Shown here piece by piece: positions 1 to 11,694 of a stretch of 64,000 bases of DNA. How positions within the stretch are numbered: the first letter of the stretch is position 1; every line of letters starts with the position of its first letter. The stretch spans positions 21,073-85,072 of the forward strand of contig NMRB01001741.1 in assembly GCA_002633025.1 (NCBI GenBank). The letters run 5' to 3'. The notes beneath the pieces are model-generated. The model saw nothing but the letters and a program-made list of their open reading frames with translations, ran no database searches and had not been told where the DNA came from. Both the position numbers and the translations under genes were made by a program. This DNA comes from Notospermus geniculatus (taxonomy: Eukaryota > Nemertea > Pilidiophora > Heteronemertea > Lineidae).

Positions 1-730
1 TGTTGTGAGCACATGCACATGCGCAGTAATTGCTCTCTCTCGCTTCCTGATTATGAGTTTGTGCATTTGCTGGTGATCGCAACTCGCGATCAAAATCTCC
101 GGATTTCGGATAAAGTCATAAAGTTTTGTTCATTGTGGAATAAATATATCGGAGATCACTCGTGCCAAAAATCGTGGCAATCAGTTTGGAAATATAGGTA
201 ACTGGTTTGACAGCAGTTTGAAGTGGGGAGGTCAGGGTATTGCGAAGTGAATACCTTTTATTTTTCCAAACATTCTCAGTGAAGTGTGTAAGGACCTGTG
301 GTCCCCTTAGTATATCGAACTAAGAACCTGTGGTTGAACATGTTGAATTTCATTTCAACGTGTTATCATGGTTCCGTCCTCGAGGCCGATATGCTCGACC
401 TCGATCCTCAGCCAGCATGATGATCCTGTGTGCTGTGCCAGTGACCGAGTCGTTTGTGACTGTGACCAAGCATGTGCTGTGTCTGTGAGTACTGTGACTT
501 TGTTTGCACTGGACTGTGTCTAGTGTGTGAACTGTGCTTCTGTGCTGTGTCTCATGATCAGTCATGTCAGTGTTGCCTACATGTATAGCTTAGCAAGGCC
601 TCTATATATCTAGGCTACCTGAGGCTGTAGCCCTTTGGCTACCTGTGGCTGTAGTCCTTAGCATGCGTAGCCTTAGGCCTACTGGTAGCAGCCTCTACAC
701 TTACCAGCTGACCTTACTTTCTTGTTTCAG
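1..730. other. Upstream/intronic sequence, no exon identified
   Basis: No exon could be supported here. The FAM219 exon that follows begins in phase 0 behind an acceptor, so this stretch should be intron or 5' region of that gene, whose start codon is not found in the window. Positions about 600-700 carry short degenerate repeats built on the words GGCTACCTG and CTGTAG. Confidence 0.5.
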
Positions 731-3700
731 CCTCAAACTGTGCATGCTGTGAGTGTGACTGATGTGAACATCAAGAATGGGAAGTCAGGTGGAATAAATG
801 CCTTGAGAAACATCCGACGAAGTTCAGATCTTCAGAAGAAATTAGGTAATTTCATGAGACAATTAAGACTAAAATCCTAAGCCTTAAGAATGTGTCAGCT
901 AGCTCATCATGATATCATTTATTTAATCAGTGAGTGCTCTGACCTGTTACAACAACAATAATGAAACCGACATGACTGAGATTTCTGCCATTGAGACACC
1001 ATGTTGATTAAATGGCCTTATGTGGATGCTTTCTTTCTTTCAGAACGACAAAGAGAAGCTGCCAGAAAAGCTGCTATTGTTGATCAACAGCCTAAAAAAT
1101 CACCTGCCTTATTATCAAGGAGTAGGTAAGTGACTGTTGATGACCTATGTGTATGTAGTCATTCAGAAGTTTGGTTTGTCAATGCTGGCCTGGTAAAGCC
1201 GGAGTTACTCTGCAAGGAACTCAAACAGCAGCAAGATTCAGAGAGAAAATGATTTATTTTTCATGTTTCTCTCAGCTTTAGACAATTTGAATGTAGGAAT
1301 AAGGTTTGATTGCTTACCTTGTATCAAAAACTCGGCTTCAGACCTGAAGTTCTGTGCCATCCTTTCCCTTCTGACCCTATTTTATGGAACATCATCATGT
1401 CCATACCCTGTGGACACCATCTATCATACATGTACATTTATCATCATCTTTGTCCTCATTTGAGATTTGAATATATGAAACATTTGCTGATGGTGGAGTG
1501 GAAAATTCACTACCACCTGTGACTCTTGAGATCATCTCAAAAGCCACGTCCTGATAGTCAGGGCTTTCTTCTTACAATGTATGTTTGTCTGCAAGTCATT
1601 GCTGCATGCGTGTCATGATCAGTGATCCATCCATTCATTCACAACATCCACCTGTATACTTTTCAAGTGTTTCATTTGCTGCTTGTTTCATTCTTTTGCA
1701 TCAGTGGCAGTTCAGAGAATGAAGTGATACCGTACGAGTATGTATAACAATAGAACTTTGTTACATGTCACTCTGTCAAAAGCACTGATGTTTTTCATGA
1801 TACATGCTGTTAATGTGGGAAGGAAATTCCGTTATATCCCCTGGACAGAATGAACACCGATATTGTGGTGAATTTGATTTTAATCGTTTCTTAAGTATTA
1901 ATACAAACGAAAGTGTAATGCTAAGGGCTGAAGCCATCAGGCATTTGTCGCCCTTCATTGTGGTGAATTTCCTACCCTAACCTTTGCTACGCTTTTGACC
2001 TATTCACAACAGATGTACATGTACATACGTATGTAACTGTCACTGTTAGCTTTTAAGTTTCACAGTCTCTTATGATTTTGTTCATAGTAGCTTTTTAATC
2101 AATGTACAGTAATACTAATCACAGAGTAACCCCCCCCCCCCCNCCCCCCATTAAGGACACCTTTGAACTGACAGAACACAGATGCTATTATTGACCAGGA
2201 ATCGAACCCACATCCTCTCACTCATGAAGCTGATGCTCCACACTGTACCACCATGCTGTGTGGCATGGCCTCAGTAATACATTATCAACATAATACCAGT
2301 AGATTATCCTTGTTCAAAATGCTTAATTCAGTTGACACATTATTCGCATTCCTGACCTATGACAATAATTTTACGAAGGGTAGATTCCTTCTATTTGTTG
2401 CTCAGAAATCTTCCTATCTCGGTGTACTATATCTTCCCAATCCTTCAAAGCTGCAGTATTTGAGTAAGGAATGTTGATCACATTACGTCTTCGATCAATT
2501 TAGTTGAATACCGGTATTCACGCTGATGGTCACCATTTGAGATCAGAATATATTTTTGGTGCATTCAACCACACAGTATTCTTTTATTTTTATTTTGTTT
2601 GACAGTTAGATAATGGGCTATTTCCTATATCATTATTATGCGCTGATGAATTATCAGCAAATTGGTGGTGTGACTAAAAAGCCCCAAACTGCATGTACAA
2701 CTATACCGGTACTTGCTTTAATACAGGAGGAGAGCCCCTGGGGTCGAAGTAGAGAGTGGAGAGTATGGCAGTGCATTGTTTGTTATCAACACTCCAGTTT
2801 CTTCCTACATTAAGCACTGCCTGAAAGATTTGTACATGTCTGTACACATGTTTCAGCATGTATCTGACATTCACGTGTACCTACCTCATTCATGTCATTA
2901 GTCTCCGCCACGCCACGTAGTGGTCGAGCGGAGACTCTTGTGTTAGCTAGGAAACTTTCTCGGCCCAAACCAACCTCAGCACCAGGAGGCTTACGTGCCT
3001 ATGCGTGTGTGCATTCTGCAGTGCTTCACGGGCTCCTTGCAGTGTCGTAATTTTATCAGCATATAACACGAAGTTTGGACGAAACTGTCTTTCAATAAAA
3101 TATTCCGGTGTCAGGATTTGTGACTACTAATATTCTTTCATTTCCACGTCGGGTGTATGTTGTTTAATTTATCCATGTTGATCTTTACGACGATGTTTTG
3201 CGCCACGACTGCCGTATGATCCCAGCCTGACAACATGGACGACATGCTAACGACAACGAACATGACGAACATGACCAACATCCAACTCGGCTAGGCCTAG
3301 GCCTATATCCGCCATGTCCTCGGCCCATATCCCCCATTTCCCGATCGGCATTCTGTTTTTTGGTACGCCCTAACGNNNNNNNNNNNNNNNNNNNNNNNNN
3401 NNNNNNNNNNNNNNNNNNNNNNNNNNNNNNNNNNNNNNNNNNNNNNNNNNNNNNNNNNNNNNNNNNNNNNNNNNNNNNNNNNNNNNNNNNNNNNNNNNNN
3501 NNNNNNNNNNNNNNNNNNNNNNNNNNNNNNNNNNNNNNNNNNNNNNNNNNNNNNNNNNNNNNNNNNNNNNNNNNNNNNNNNNNNNNNNNNNNNNNNNNNN
3601 NNNNNNNNNNNNNNNNNNNNNNNNNNNNNNNNNNNNNNNNNNNNNNNNNNNNNNNNNNNNNNNNNNNNNNNNNNNNNNNNNNNNNNNNNNNNNNNNNNNN

Positions 3701-6071
3701 NNNNNNNNNNNNNNNNNNNNNNNNNNNNNNNNNNNNNNNNNNNNNNNNNNNNNNNNNNNNNNNNNNNNNNNNNNNNNNNNNNNNNNNNNNNNNNNNNNNN
3801 NNNNNNNNNNNNNNNNNNNNNNNNNNNNNNNNNNNNNNNNNNNNNNNNNNNNNNNNNNNNNNNNNNNNNNNNNNNNNNNNNNNNNNNNNNNNNNNNNNNN
3901 NNNNNNNNNNNNNNNNNNNNNNNNNNNNNNNNNNNNNNNNNNNNNNNNNNNNNNNNNNNNNNNNNNNNNNNNNNNNNNNNNNNNNNNNNNNNNNNNNNNN
4001 NNNNNNNNNNNNNNNNNNNNNNNNNNNNNNNNNNNNNNNNNNNNNNNNNNNNNNNNNNNNNNNNNNNNNNNNNNNNNNNNNNNNNNNNNNNNNNNNNNNN
4101 NNNNNNNNNNNNNNNNNNNNNNNNNNNNNNNNNNNNNNNNNNNNNNNNNNNNNNNNNNNNNNNNNNNNNNNNNNNNNNNNNNNNNNNNNNNACAAAAATG
4201 TGGAGTTTGTCACCAGCTGATGCCCTAATTAGCTAAAACAATGGTGCACCTTTCGGTACATAATGTGGCTTTATCACAAAAAACAAAGAGTTTATTTCCT
4301 GCGTACTTGTAACCTGAGGTTTGTATCTACACGTTGATGAAGTTAGAATTTCAAAATTTGTTTTGAAAACTGATGAAAATGCTTATTTTTATCAATATAA
4401 TTTTCAGCTTGAATGTCAGTCCTAAGCAAAGGGTTTCCAGACTAACCTTCTGAACTCAATGCACTGCATACTGGTAGGCCCACTCCTATTCAGAATGTAC
4501 AGTGGCATTATGATGTAAGCCTCCCTGGCATACCTGACATTTGAATAGAATTCCAGGACTGCTTGGTTCCACATATACAAGCCCATTGAGTTACCATACT
4601 CAGTCAATTGTTGTTATTGCTCATGTCTGGAATGGTCAAACCTCCAATAAAGGGCATAGCTTGAGAAAAGTTTCACAAAAATGAGATTTTCTCAACAATG
4701 AAAACGAATTTTGGAATTCTGACTTTATTAACGTGTAGATACAAACCAAAGTTACTGGTATACAGAAGATAGCCTCTTGATTCTTTGTAATAAGGCGGCA
4801 TTATGTACCGAAAGCTGTACCCTTTGTTTCAGCTAATGAGTGGATGGACCACAAACTAATTTGTCGTTTTAGTTGTTGCACGGTCCGTCTGATAATTTAT
4901 GTGTAGATGCAAAGTAAAAAGACTGTAGTGTTTTAAAGATATTTGACATTTCAGAAAAGTGGGCTTGGAAAATTTGGTGAGTGGACCTATCCCTTAATAG
5001 GCCTAGTGTGACATGCGACGCGTGGCGGAGACTCCAGAGTCTGCATGCAGACTCAACTGACAACTCTAGTTATTCAATATCTTACACAATAATTGAATCT
5101 ACTCATACATGTGTGCATTAATGAGGAATGGTAATGAAAGAGCTGTACAGATGGTGACAGCTTGACGCGTTGTATTTTTGCTGAAAACTCATTAAGTCAT
5201 AAATTGATTGACGACATCATGCAGAGTGTAGAGAAAAATAGGCAGTGGTGTGCCCACATGTGACTTCAGAAGCAATTTGAAGGGAGTTATAGTGCTATGA
5301 TAGATTAGTCACAATAATATTTCTGGAGTGTTATGTTCCAGACAGGAGTTTTCTCTTTAAAGATAGATTTAATAGTTACTGCATGCCACTTCGCCAATAT
5401 TATGCATGGAAGGATCAGCGCTTGGCTGGCAAGCGGGTTTGTTGACAGAGTAGATGAAGAGGTTCTCCTCTAGTGAGATTGATGGATCTGCTAAGAGTTC
5501 AGCAGCCAGGAGTCTGGGGGCTGGGGTACTGTCTCTATACATCTTAGTCATCCGGGATCTGGAGACAGTGGAGATGAAGGCTTATTGAGCTATCGAAAGG
5601 TGATGCTCCAATTTTTCTCCTGCTTCCAGGTTAATAGTGCCACCACCCACGAAAAATCCCGGCGATATGCGACACAATCCAGCTGAACATGAACCATTGG
5701 TAGCTATTGTTTCAGATGACAGGTAAGATTGTTGTTGTTGTTGTTGTTGTTGTTGCTGCTGTCACAGACAATCTGGGTTATCTTTGAGTGCCGCTTGGTC
5801 ATGCCTTTTGGCAGCACCACCCTCTGTGAGTGACCCCCAAAATAATTCCAGATAATTTCATCCAATCCCTCTCAATTTCAGTGATGAAGAATTTGATGAA
5901 CCTGTCTTCAAACAGTTTTCAAATGAAGAGATTACACAACAGCTGATAAAGGACGGTTATAACTTGGACCTTGAACCAGATGACGAGGACTTAGATCTAA
6001 TACCACCAAAACCAATGAGTAGAGCTTGTATATGTTGCCAAATGGATCATTCCAAGTGCGTGATACAGTAA
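731..6071 (+). CDS. FAM219: FAM219A/B homolog, last five coding exons (5' end missing)
   Basis: Five exons join in phase: 731-845, 1044-1125, 1705-1737 (a 33-nt microexon), 5630-5722 and 5882-6071 with stop TAA. They give 170 aa of a small hydrophilic protein. Recognition rests on family landmarks in order: a basic stretch ending KLERQREAARK, then QQPKK, an LIVPPPTK segment, EPLVA, a QLIKDGYNLD block, the acidic DDEDLDLIPPK motif and a C-terminal CICC cysteine cluster. Vertebrate FAM219A/B show the same order (KLEKQRELARK, QQPKK, RLVVPNK, KPLVA, LLKDGYRLD, DDEDLDLIPPK, CMCC). The biochemical function of this family is not established. All introns are GT-AG. The first exon is phase 0 with no in-frame ATG, so the start lies further upstream. 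The 3.9-kb intron 1738-5629 holds a TIR element and the assembly gap. Confidence 0.93.
2143..2143. other. Single N inside a poly-C run
   Basis: An isolated N interrupts a run of about 18 C at 2130-2149. It is probably an ambiguous homopolymer call in an intron of FAM219. Confidence 0.8.
2167..2262 (-). repeat. tRNA-derived SINE fragment
   Basis: Read on the minus strand, the segment has a GGTGGTACAGTG A-box-like start and a GGGTTCGATTCC B box about 45 nt later, the internal RNA polymerase III promoter layout of tRNA-derived SINEs. Related heads occur on the plus strand at about 32905, 33902, 37326 and 55142. No intact tRNA fold is claimed. Confidence 0.55.
2900..5033. mobile_element. TIR DNA transposon (about 2.1 kb) containing the N gap
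   Basis: A perfect 13-bp terminal inverted repeat, AGTCTCCGCCACG at 2900-2912 and its complement at 5021-5033, bounds the element. Both ends have extra sub-terminal palindromes (GTCTCCGC...GCGGAGAC near 2901-2935, and GAGTCTGCATGCAGACTC just outside the right end). Inside lies a second inverted repeat with arms of roughly 150 bp at about 4236-4395 and 4650-4835, suggesting a nested fold-back element. The 816-base gap at 3376-4191 hides the centre. It sits in an intron of FAM219. No transposase ORF is visible. Confidence 0.6.
3376..4191. other. Assembly gap of 816 N
   Basis: Unsequenced gap. Any open reading frame spanning it is meaningless. Confidence 1.
5724..5761. repeat. (TTG)n microsatellite
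   Basis: A TTG triplet run ending in GCTGCT starts just after the donor of the FAM219 exon 5630-5722. It is intronic. Confidence 0.85.
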
Positions 6072-7864
6072 TAAGACAGGACTTGTACTGTTTGTGATAA
6101 AGAGAGAGTGCGGCAAAGGGATCAACCAGTATCGTCACTTTAACTTGCAACAACATGCAGCGTGAATGAGAATATGTCCGGCTATTAAATACTCATCCTT
6201 TTGAGTCTGAGAACGTGAGCACACTCTGGTTTGTAGATTTCAGAGTAAGTGTTGAAGGTCCATTTCAACAGCTCCTCTGAGAAAAACATGGAGGCATTCG
6301 TTAGTGTTGGGGCCATACTCGTATTCTAAGTTGGTGCCTTTTGTCTCATCCATGTACTGCCCTCCAGGTGAAACAGTCTCTTTCTTTGGTTGGGACACCT
6401 AGGGGATGAAAAAATGGGCACACGTGCAATCACAATCTGAGAAGTTTTAATGGTGGTTCATGCTGGTCAGAACCTCGTGAAAAGATGTGGAAATACCTGT
6501 ACTCCTGGGCCCATATTCATAAAACTACTTAAGTCTAAGTGTGACACTTATCCTTTATGTTTATGAACATGGACCCTGATATGTATAACATAGTGTTAGC
6601 AAGTGACTGGATCTATGTGTATGTTACAGTAGTGGTTAGACCTCCTCAGAGAGGAAGAGTAGTTAGGCCTAGTTGACAGAAAAGTAGTCTGTTAGGTCTT
6701 AAAGACCTCCAGGTGTACGTAACGTCTGCTGTTTTGTGTTTGTTGTGTGATGAGGACTTATTAATCTTTTGCGGGTAGTGAGTCACCCCGCAGATATTGC
6801 ACGTAGATATCAGAGTGGCTCAGTACCAACATCAACGCCTGTCACCGCAGAGGTTTCAGGTTGGACCTGCTCTTCATGTGATAGAGTGGGGGACTCTCTT
6901 TGATGATGAAGGTTTTCCCTACACTCTGCAGGTTTCATCTGCTCTACATTGAATTCAGCTCTCTGTTAAAAAGAAATGCGGAACTCATCTGTTTTCAATG
7001 TGTTTAGGACTGTATCCTCACTGCCAAATTATGAAAGAGAATGAAGTATTGGTGCTGTGAACAGATGTTTTGGTCTAGGTGTGGAAGAATAAACAAAGAT
7101 TTATAGAATGAACTTGGATTATGCCAGATCCCCCATCCATGCTGTTCATTAGTGGTGCAAAAATCAAGATGGCTGGGGAGAGAGGGGTTGTGGAGATGTT
7201 TTGTTTTGGAAAGATGAAGTTATGTGTATAGAATGTTTTTATAATTTACATGTTTTTTTATTGGGAAAGGTTTCCAAAGTTGATCTTGTAAGAAAAGAAT
7301 CTTATGTTTCTTTTACACGACGTGCTGTTCTCAGAAGCAGTGCCACACCCGGCACCGAAATGCTGCATTTCAGGAACCCTTTCACTTCTGATCCAATCTC
7401 GACCAAGGGACGATCAGCTGAAATACAGTTGAATTGCCTGGAGCGAGATCAAGTCAACCGCAATCCAGGAATTTCACACATTTTCCCCCCGAGTCGAGGT
7501 TGAAGGTTCATAAAGTTTGAAATTTCGGTGGGGGTGGCACTGCAGTGGAGAACGGCAGGCCGAGTATCAAGAAGAAATGTTTTACTTAAGAGTTTCTTGT
7601 CGGACATTCTGTTGTGAAGTGAAGGTTTGAATCATGCTGTTGCAAGAGGTTCTGTTTACTGGTATATAACATACCTTATATGACAACAATCATGTACACT
7701 ACAGACCCCTTTACTTGCTGAATTAGTACTTAGATTGCTAAATGCACTTGTGTTTCAGACAGAAGTGGAAACTGCAGATCTGAGGATTCTGCCAATCCTT
7801 GATTACCAGTGACAAAATCTTATCTTTCACCAAGTAATCATGTAGAGCAGGCAATGAAATTATA
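6072..7864. other. FAM219 3' UTR and intergenic DNA
   Basis: No further coding exon was found. An AATAAA at 7088-7093 is a possible polyadenylation signal for FAM219. The stretch contains a small fold-back element at 6508-6579, whose ends share the word CATATTCATAAA with 51170-51282, and a tRNA-SINE-like block near 6815-6960. Confidence 0.4.
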
Positions 7865-8639
7865 CAGGGTGTCCCAGAAAAAAGGTAACCCTGGCGAAAA
7901 GGGTTAATGTGATGAGACCATGCATTTTAACACTTTTGGCATTGCATCAGAGTAAAGTGGAACCTATGAGCTTTCCATTGATGCCATTGTAACGCCCATG
8001 CTGCTATGCATGACTGAGCACCAAGGCCCTGAAAAAGACATGCAGATTTTGCCTTGTTCCAAGTCAGGTAATTCCATTACGGTAAGTTTGTGTCACACAT
8101 GGTTGAGGGTCTCATTGAATGTAAGACTGTTGTGTGATGACTGGGAGGGGTAGGTATTGGCCTATTCCAAGCATATGCAAGTGCTCAAGGCAGTGTGTGG
8201 TACAGATTTTGCAATGATGGTTCAGCTAACACAGAGCAGAGAGTGTTTGTGCTGAAAAGATTTCAGGAAACGAAGAGTTTGCAAGCTACGCAAGATGCTT
8301 TCACGGATACTTTTCAAGATCGGGATCCTCCTTCCAAAAAGACCATTTGGGACAATGTCAAGAAATTCGAACAGCATGGTACATCAGGATGGCATAAATT
8401 ACCAACTTGGAACAAGGTAAAATCTGCATGTCTTTTTCAGGGCCATGGTGCTCAGTCATGCATAGCAGCATGGGGGTGCTCAGTCATGCATAGCAGCATG
8501 GGCGTCACAATGGCATCAACGGAAAGCTCATAGGTTCCACTTTACTCTGATGCAATGCCAAAAGTGTTAAAATGCATGGTCTCATCACATTAACCCTTTT
8601 TGCCATGATTACGGTACCTTTTTTTCTTGGGACACCCTG
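7865..8639. mobile_element. Decayed Tc1/mariner-type element with ~210-bp inverted repeats
   Basis: The element starts CAGGGTGTCCCAGAAAAAAG and ends GGGACACCCTG, flanked by TA on both sides (7863-7864 and 8640-8641), the target duplication of Tc1/mariner elements. The inverted repeats are unusually long: about 7865-8075 pairs with about 8405-8639. The right arm carries an extra tandem copy of a 27-bp segment (around 8450-8500). The centre encodes a reading frame on the plus strand (8195 onward) with TEQRVFVLKRFQET and PPSKKTIWDNVKKFEQHGTS. This resembles the N-terminal helix-turn-helix (DUF4817-type) of mariner-like transposases. The catalytic DDE/D part is absent, so the copy is non-autonomous. 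Confidence 0.82.
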
Positions 8640-9421
8640 TAAATTAGAGAAATCACCGCACGGTGTAGGTCATTCCGATTCAAGCTCTAATGAACATTCC
8701 AGCATAATATGTACCACACTTTAGCCTAGATAAATTCTTGCACAGATGCACTGGTTAGCATGACTGTCTCACATTGCAAATACTAGTATATACATTTTAA
8801 AAATTGTTATCTGTGAGAGAAGTTTATGGTAAGGAAAAGTACTTGAGGTGAAAGGGATTGCAGCATGCATTCCCTTGGTGTAATAGGAATTGCTAAAGCA
8901 AGGCCTCCCCACACTTTCTGCATTTCATGCAGGGTGCATCCAAAAAAAGCACCACAGTCCGGAGAAGTGTGTGGAAGTCTGCACTACAAAGATGAGGGAC
9001 CTGATGTTCTCCCAACTCTGCTCCCTAAGAAAATATCCCTGGTACATGTTACCAGCCTTAGTTAGCTGATCATGTTCCCTGCCTTCGCTGGTCATTTGTC
9101 AGCCTTAGCTGGTCGTGATGCCAGCTTAGGTAGCTTGTTCCCTGTTTAATACCCATGACAATTGACACTCCTCATGGAAATGTTGAAATCATCCTATTTT
9201 GTTACTTCAAGAATACAGTAGTCTTCCATAATCACTCTTGCTCACCATGAGGCATCGGGTGCATTAGACCTTTGGGCAATCATTGTGGTCAAGTCCGTTG
9301 TGCTGAGTTACCGGTAGGCAATTTTTCCTCCTGTTTTACCTTGTCATTTTTGATGACCAGAAAACCACATAACCCGTAATTTCATCTGACAGTTAGTCTA
9401 CCAGTAATTCCTTGACAAGCA

Positions 9422-9599
9422 CAGGGGCGGATCCAGGATTTCGGGAAAGAGGGGGCGCACTGTGCTAGAAACATTGAAATCTGCGGTGAATTTCAATGAT
9501 TTGCTCCACATTTCAGAATTTCACGGTCGATTTTAAAGATTTTTTGGCCGAAAGGGGGGGGCGTGCGGTGCGTGCGCCCCCCCCTTGGATCCGCGCCTG
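9422..9599 (+). mobile_element. hAT-like MITE, family copy 1
   Basis: A 178-bp element with imperfect terminal repeats: CAGGGGCGGATCCAGGATT at the left and CTTGGATCCGCGCCTG at the right. CAGGGGCGGATCC ends are typical of non-autonomous hAT elements. No clear 8-bp target duplication is visible. A diverged copy of the same family lies in the opposite orientation at 51331-51485. Confidence 0.6.
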
Positions 9600-11694
9600 A
9601 AGCAATCAGTCATGTCTGATAAATGATGTAATTGTTGGTTATGTGATTTTCTGGTCGCCACAAATCACAGGGTTAAGCCAGGGCAAAAATCCTCGTTATT
9701 CAAAGTATCATGCTAAGAACTATTTATTCCTTCATTACGTTTTCTAAAGTTTTCTTTATTTTGTTTTGAAACGCGAATGTTTGTTGGATGATTCTATTCC
9801 TGGAGATTTTGATGCAATGTTATGTGTGCATCTTCTAGTCATGTCACGATCTTGTGTATCTTGACAAGGATGTTTATGTCAGGAAGATTCTTCGCAGAGA
9901 AATTTCCTTAAAGAAAATGACTAAAGTGTTCTTTGATTAAAAACTCGCTGTCATGCATGTTTAGCAAATTTCTGAATGTGGTACAAGCTGATGTATGTAC
10001 AGGAGACTGTGTGTTCTGTGCAGTTTAGAAAATGTGCAAAAGGTTTGGGGTTATGCTTTCCAATGTAGAATGACTTGGCAAGACTCGGTGTCTGAACTTT
10101 ACTGAAGGCACCACTCCACCACATGAGCGTTTTCCTGCACAACTTGGCTCTCAATGGGTAACTCAGCCATCGAAAGCTGTGAGCAGTCATCTAGTGTGTC
10201 ATTGGTCTTAGATTAAGACCCGTGGGAACCGACAATGGTGAATTGCCCATTGAGAGCCAACTTGCATGAGAAAACTTGCAAGGATAGCCTTGAGATCGAC
10301 TGAAATTACTCTCATGTTGCTAAACGGGACCTGTATATTTGTGAATAATGTATAAACTATCAGCAGATGATATATTAGATAAGATATGTTTATGTATGGT
10401 CGGTGTATCACTCGTGTGAATGCACATCTTTTTGAAAATAAATTAATTTTGAAGAATACTTTTGATCGGTTGTGCTTCATCACTTCAGGATGAACTAGAG
10501 CTGAAAAGGTTTGGATGATCATCTCATGTTACTGAGTTTGGTGTACGTGATCTACAGTGTAGGAGACATGGAATGGGGAAGCATTTCATTCAGGAACACA
10601 CGAGTCCAGAGGTTTATTATACTCAGGTTGTGAGCAGGGACTATCCACAGTATGATTTTGACAACACCATATACTTTTGTACACATATTTATTTAGACAG
10701 CAATCACATCAACTAGTATCAAATGATCATAAACATTGATTGCCAGGCTAAATTAAGCACCAAAGAAATAAATTAGAGCTTTCAAGACATTGGTTTTGGG
10801 TAGAAACCATTGCATGTTATTAACTTAAGCGTGGAGTGGAGAATTGTAGGCTCATCATGAGGCGAACCGTGGGAATGCACTTGGTCATGTCATTCACTGC
10901 ACCATATAATGGTCTGGCATGTATCGGTAATGCAGTGTCATGTGTCGTGCAGTGCCGTACATAGGGCACCGCAGAATGTAATGCACTGAGGCATGTTTAC
11001 AACCAAGGTTAAAGTCTGGAAGCTTGAAGTTTAGAATTATATTGTCCTGTAACATCAAAAAGATAAACCATCACAACCAGTGATTTCAGCAATCCTTGGA
11101 AGATAAGTAAGCACATTGATAGCACATGGAGTTACATAGAGAATGCCTGTTAGGCTAAAATGGCAGTGCTGGTACTGGAATTCAAGTAGAGTTTTCTGTT
11201 GGCAGAGAGTCAACTCACATGAGAACTCTCACATGGAGAGACGCCTTAAGTCAGAGGGTCCTGCGGTGTAGGATCACAAAATGTGATCAGTGTTTTCCCT
11301 GATTAAAAAACACGTGACGGCCCGTCACGTTTAGAATGCAAACGTCTGTGCCTGCGCCACGTTAAAAAATCTACGTAGTGGAACCGCCACGCTTAAAATA
11401 TCCACCGTCACGCAAAAAAAATCGGCCGACACGCATTATCTGAGCACTCCCAACGCTTGTTTTCATACGGACGCAACAGAGGAAGATGGTTGTTACACAC
11501 CCCTTTCAACAACGATAATGGATCGGTCCAATTATACTACCTTTACCACCCGTCTAGCATTGTCTAGTTCATAAACTTGCCAACGAGATTTCATAGATGG
11601 CGCTCGGCTCATTGCGCGCGCTTCGGTCCGTCAAGAAAGTTAGTACTGCGTTGCGTTTTCGGGCACGGAAATGGCGTCTTGCAGTGTTCTAGAA
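9600..11694. other. Intergenic, dispersed repeats, no gene seen
   Basis: This region lies between two convergent genes (FAM219 and MSTO1). It contains a member of a dispersed repeat carrying GCCCATTGAGAGCCAACT (10130-10270, arms in both orientations). The same word recurs around 21890, 39905, 40080 and 58370. CpG-rich degenerate words (CACGTGACGG, CCGCCACGC) occur at 11310-11430. I see no exon here. The MSTO1 3' UTR should occupy the right end. Confidence 0.4.

Noticed and set aside
3185-4220. Two ORFs of 342 and 286 codons
   Set aside because: Both run through the 816-N gap and are artefacts.
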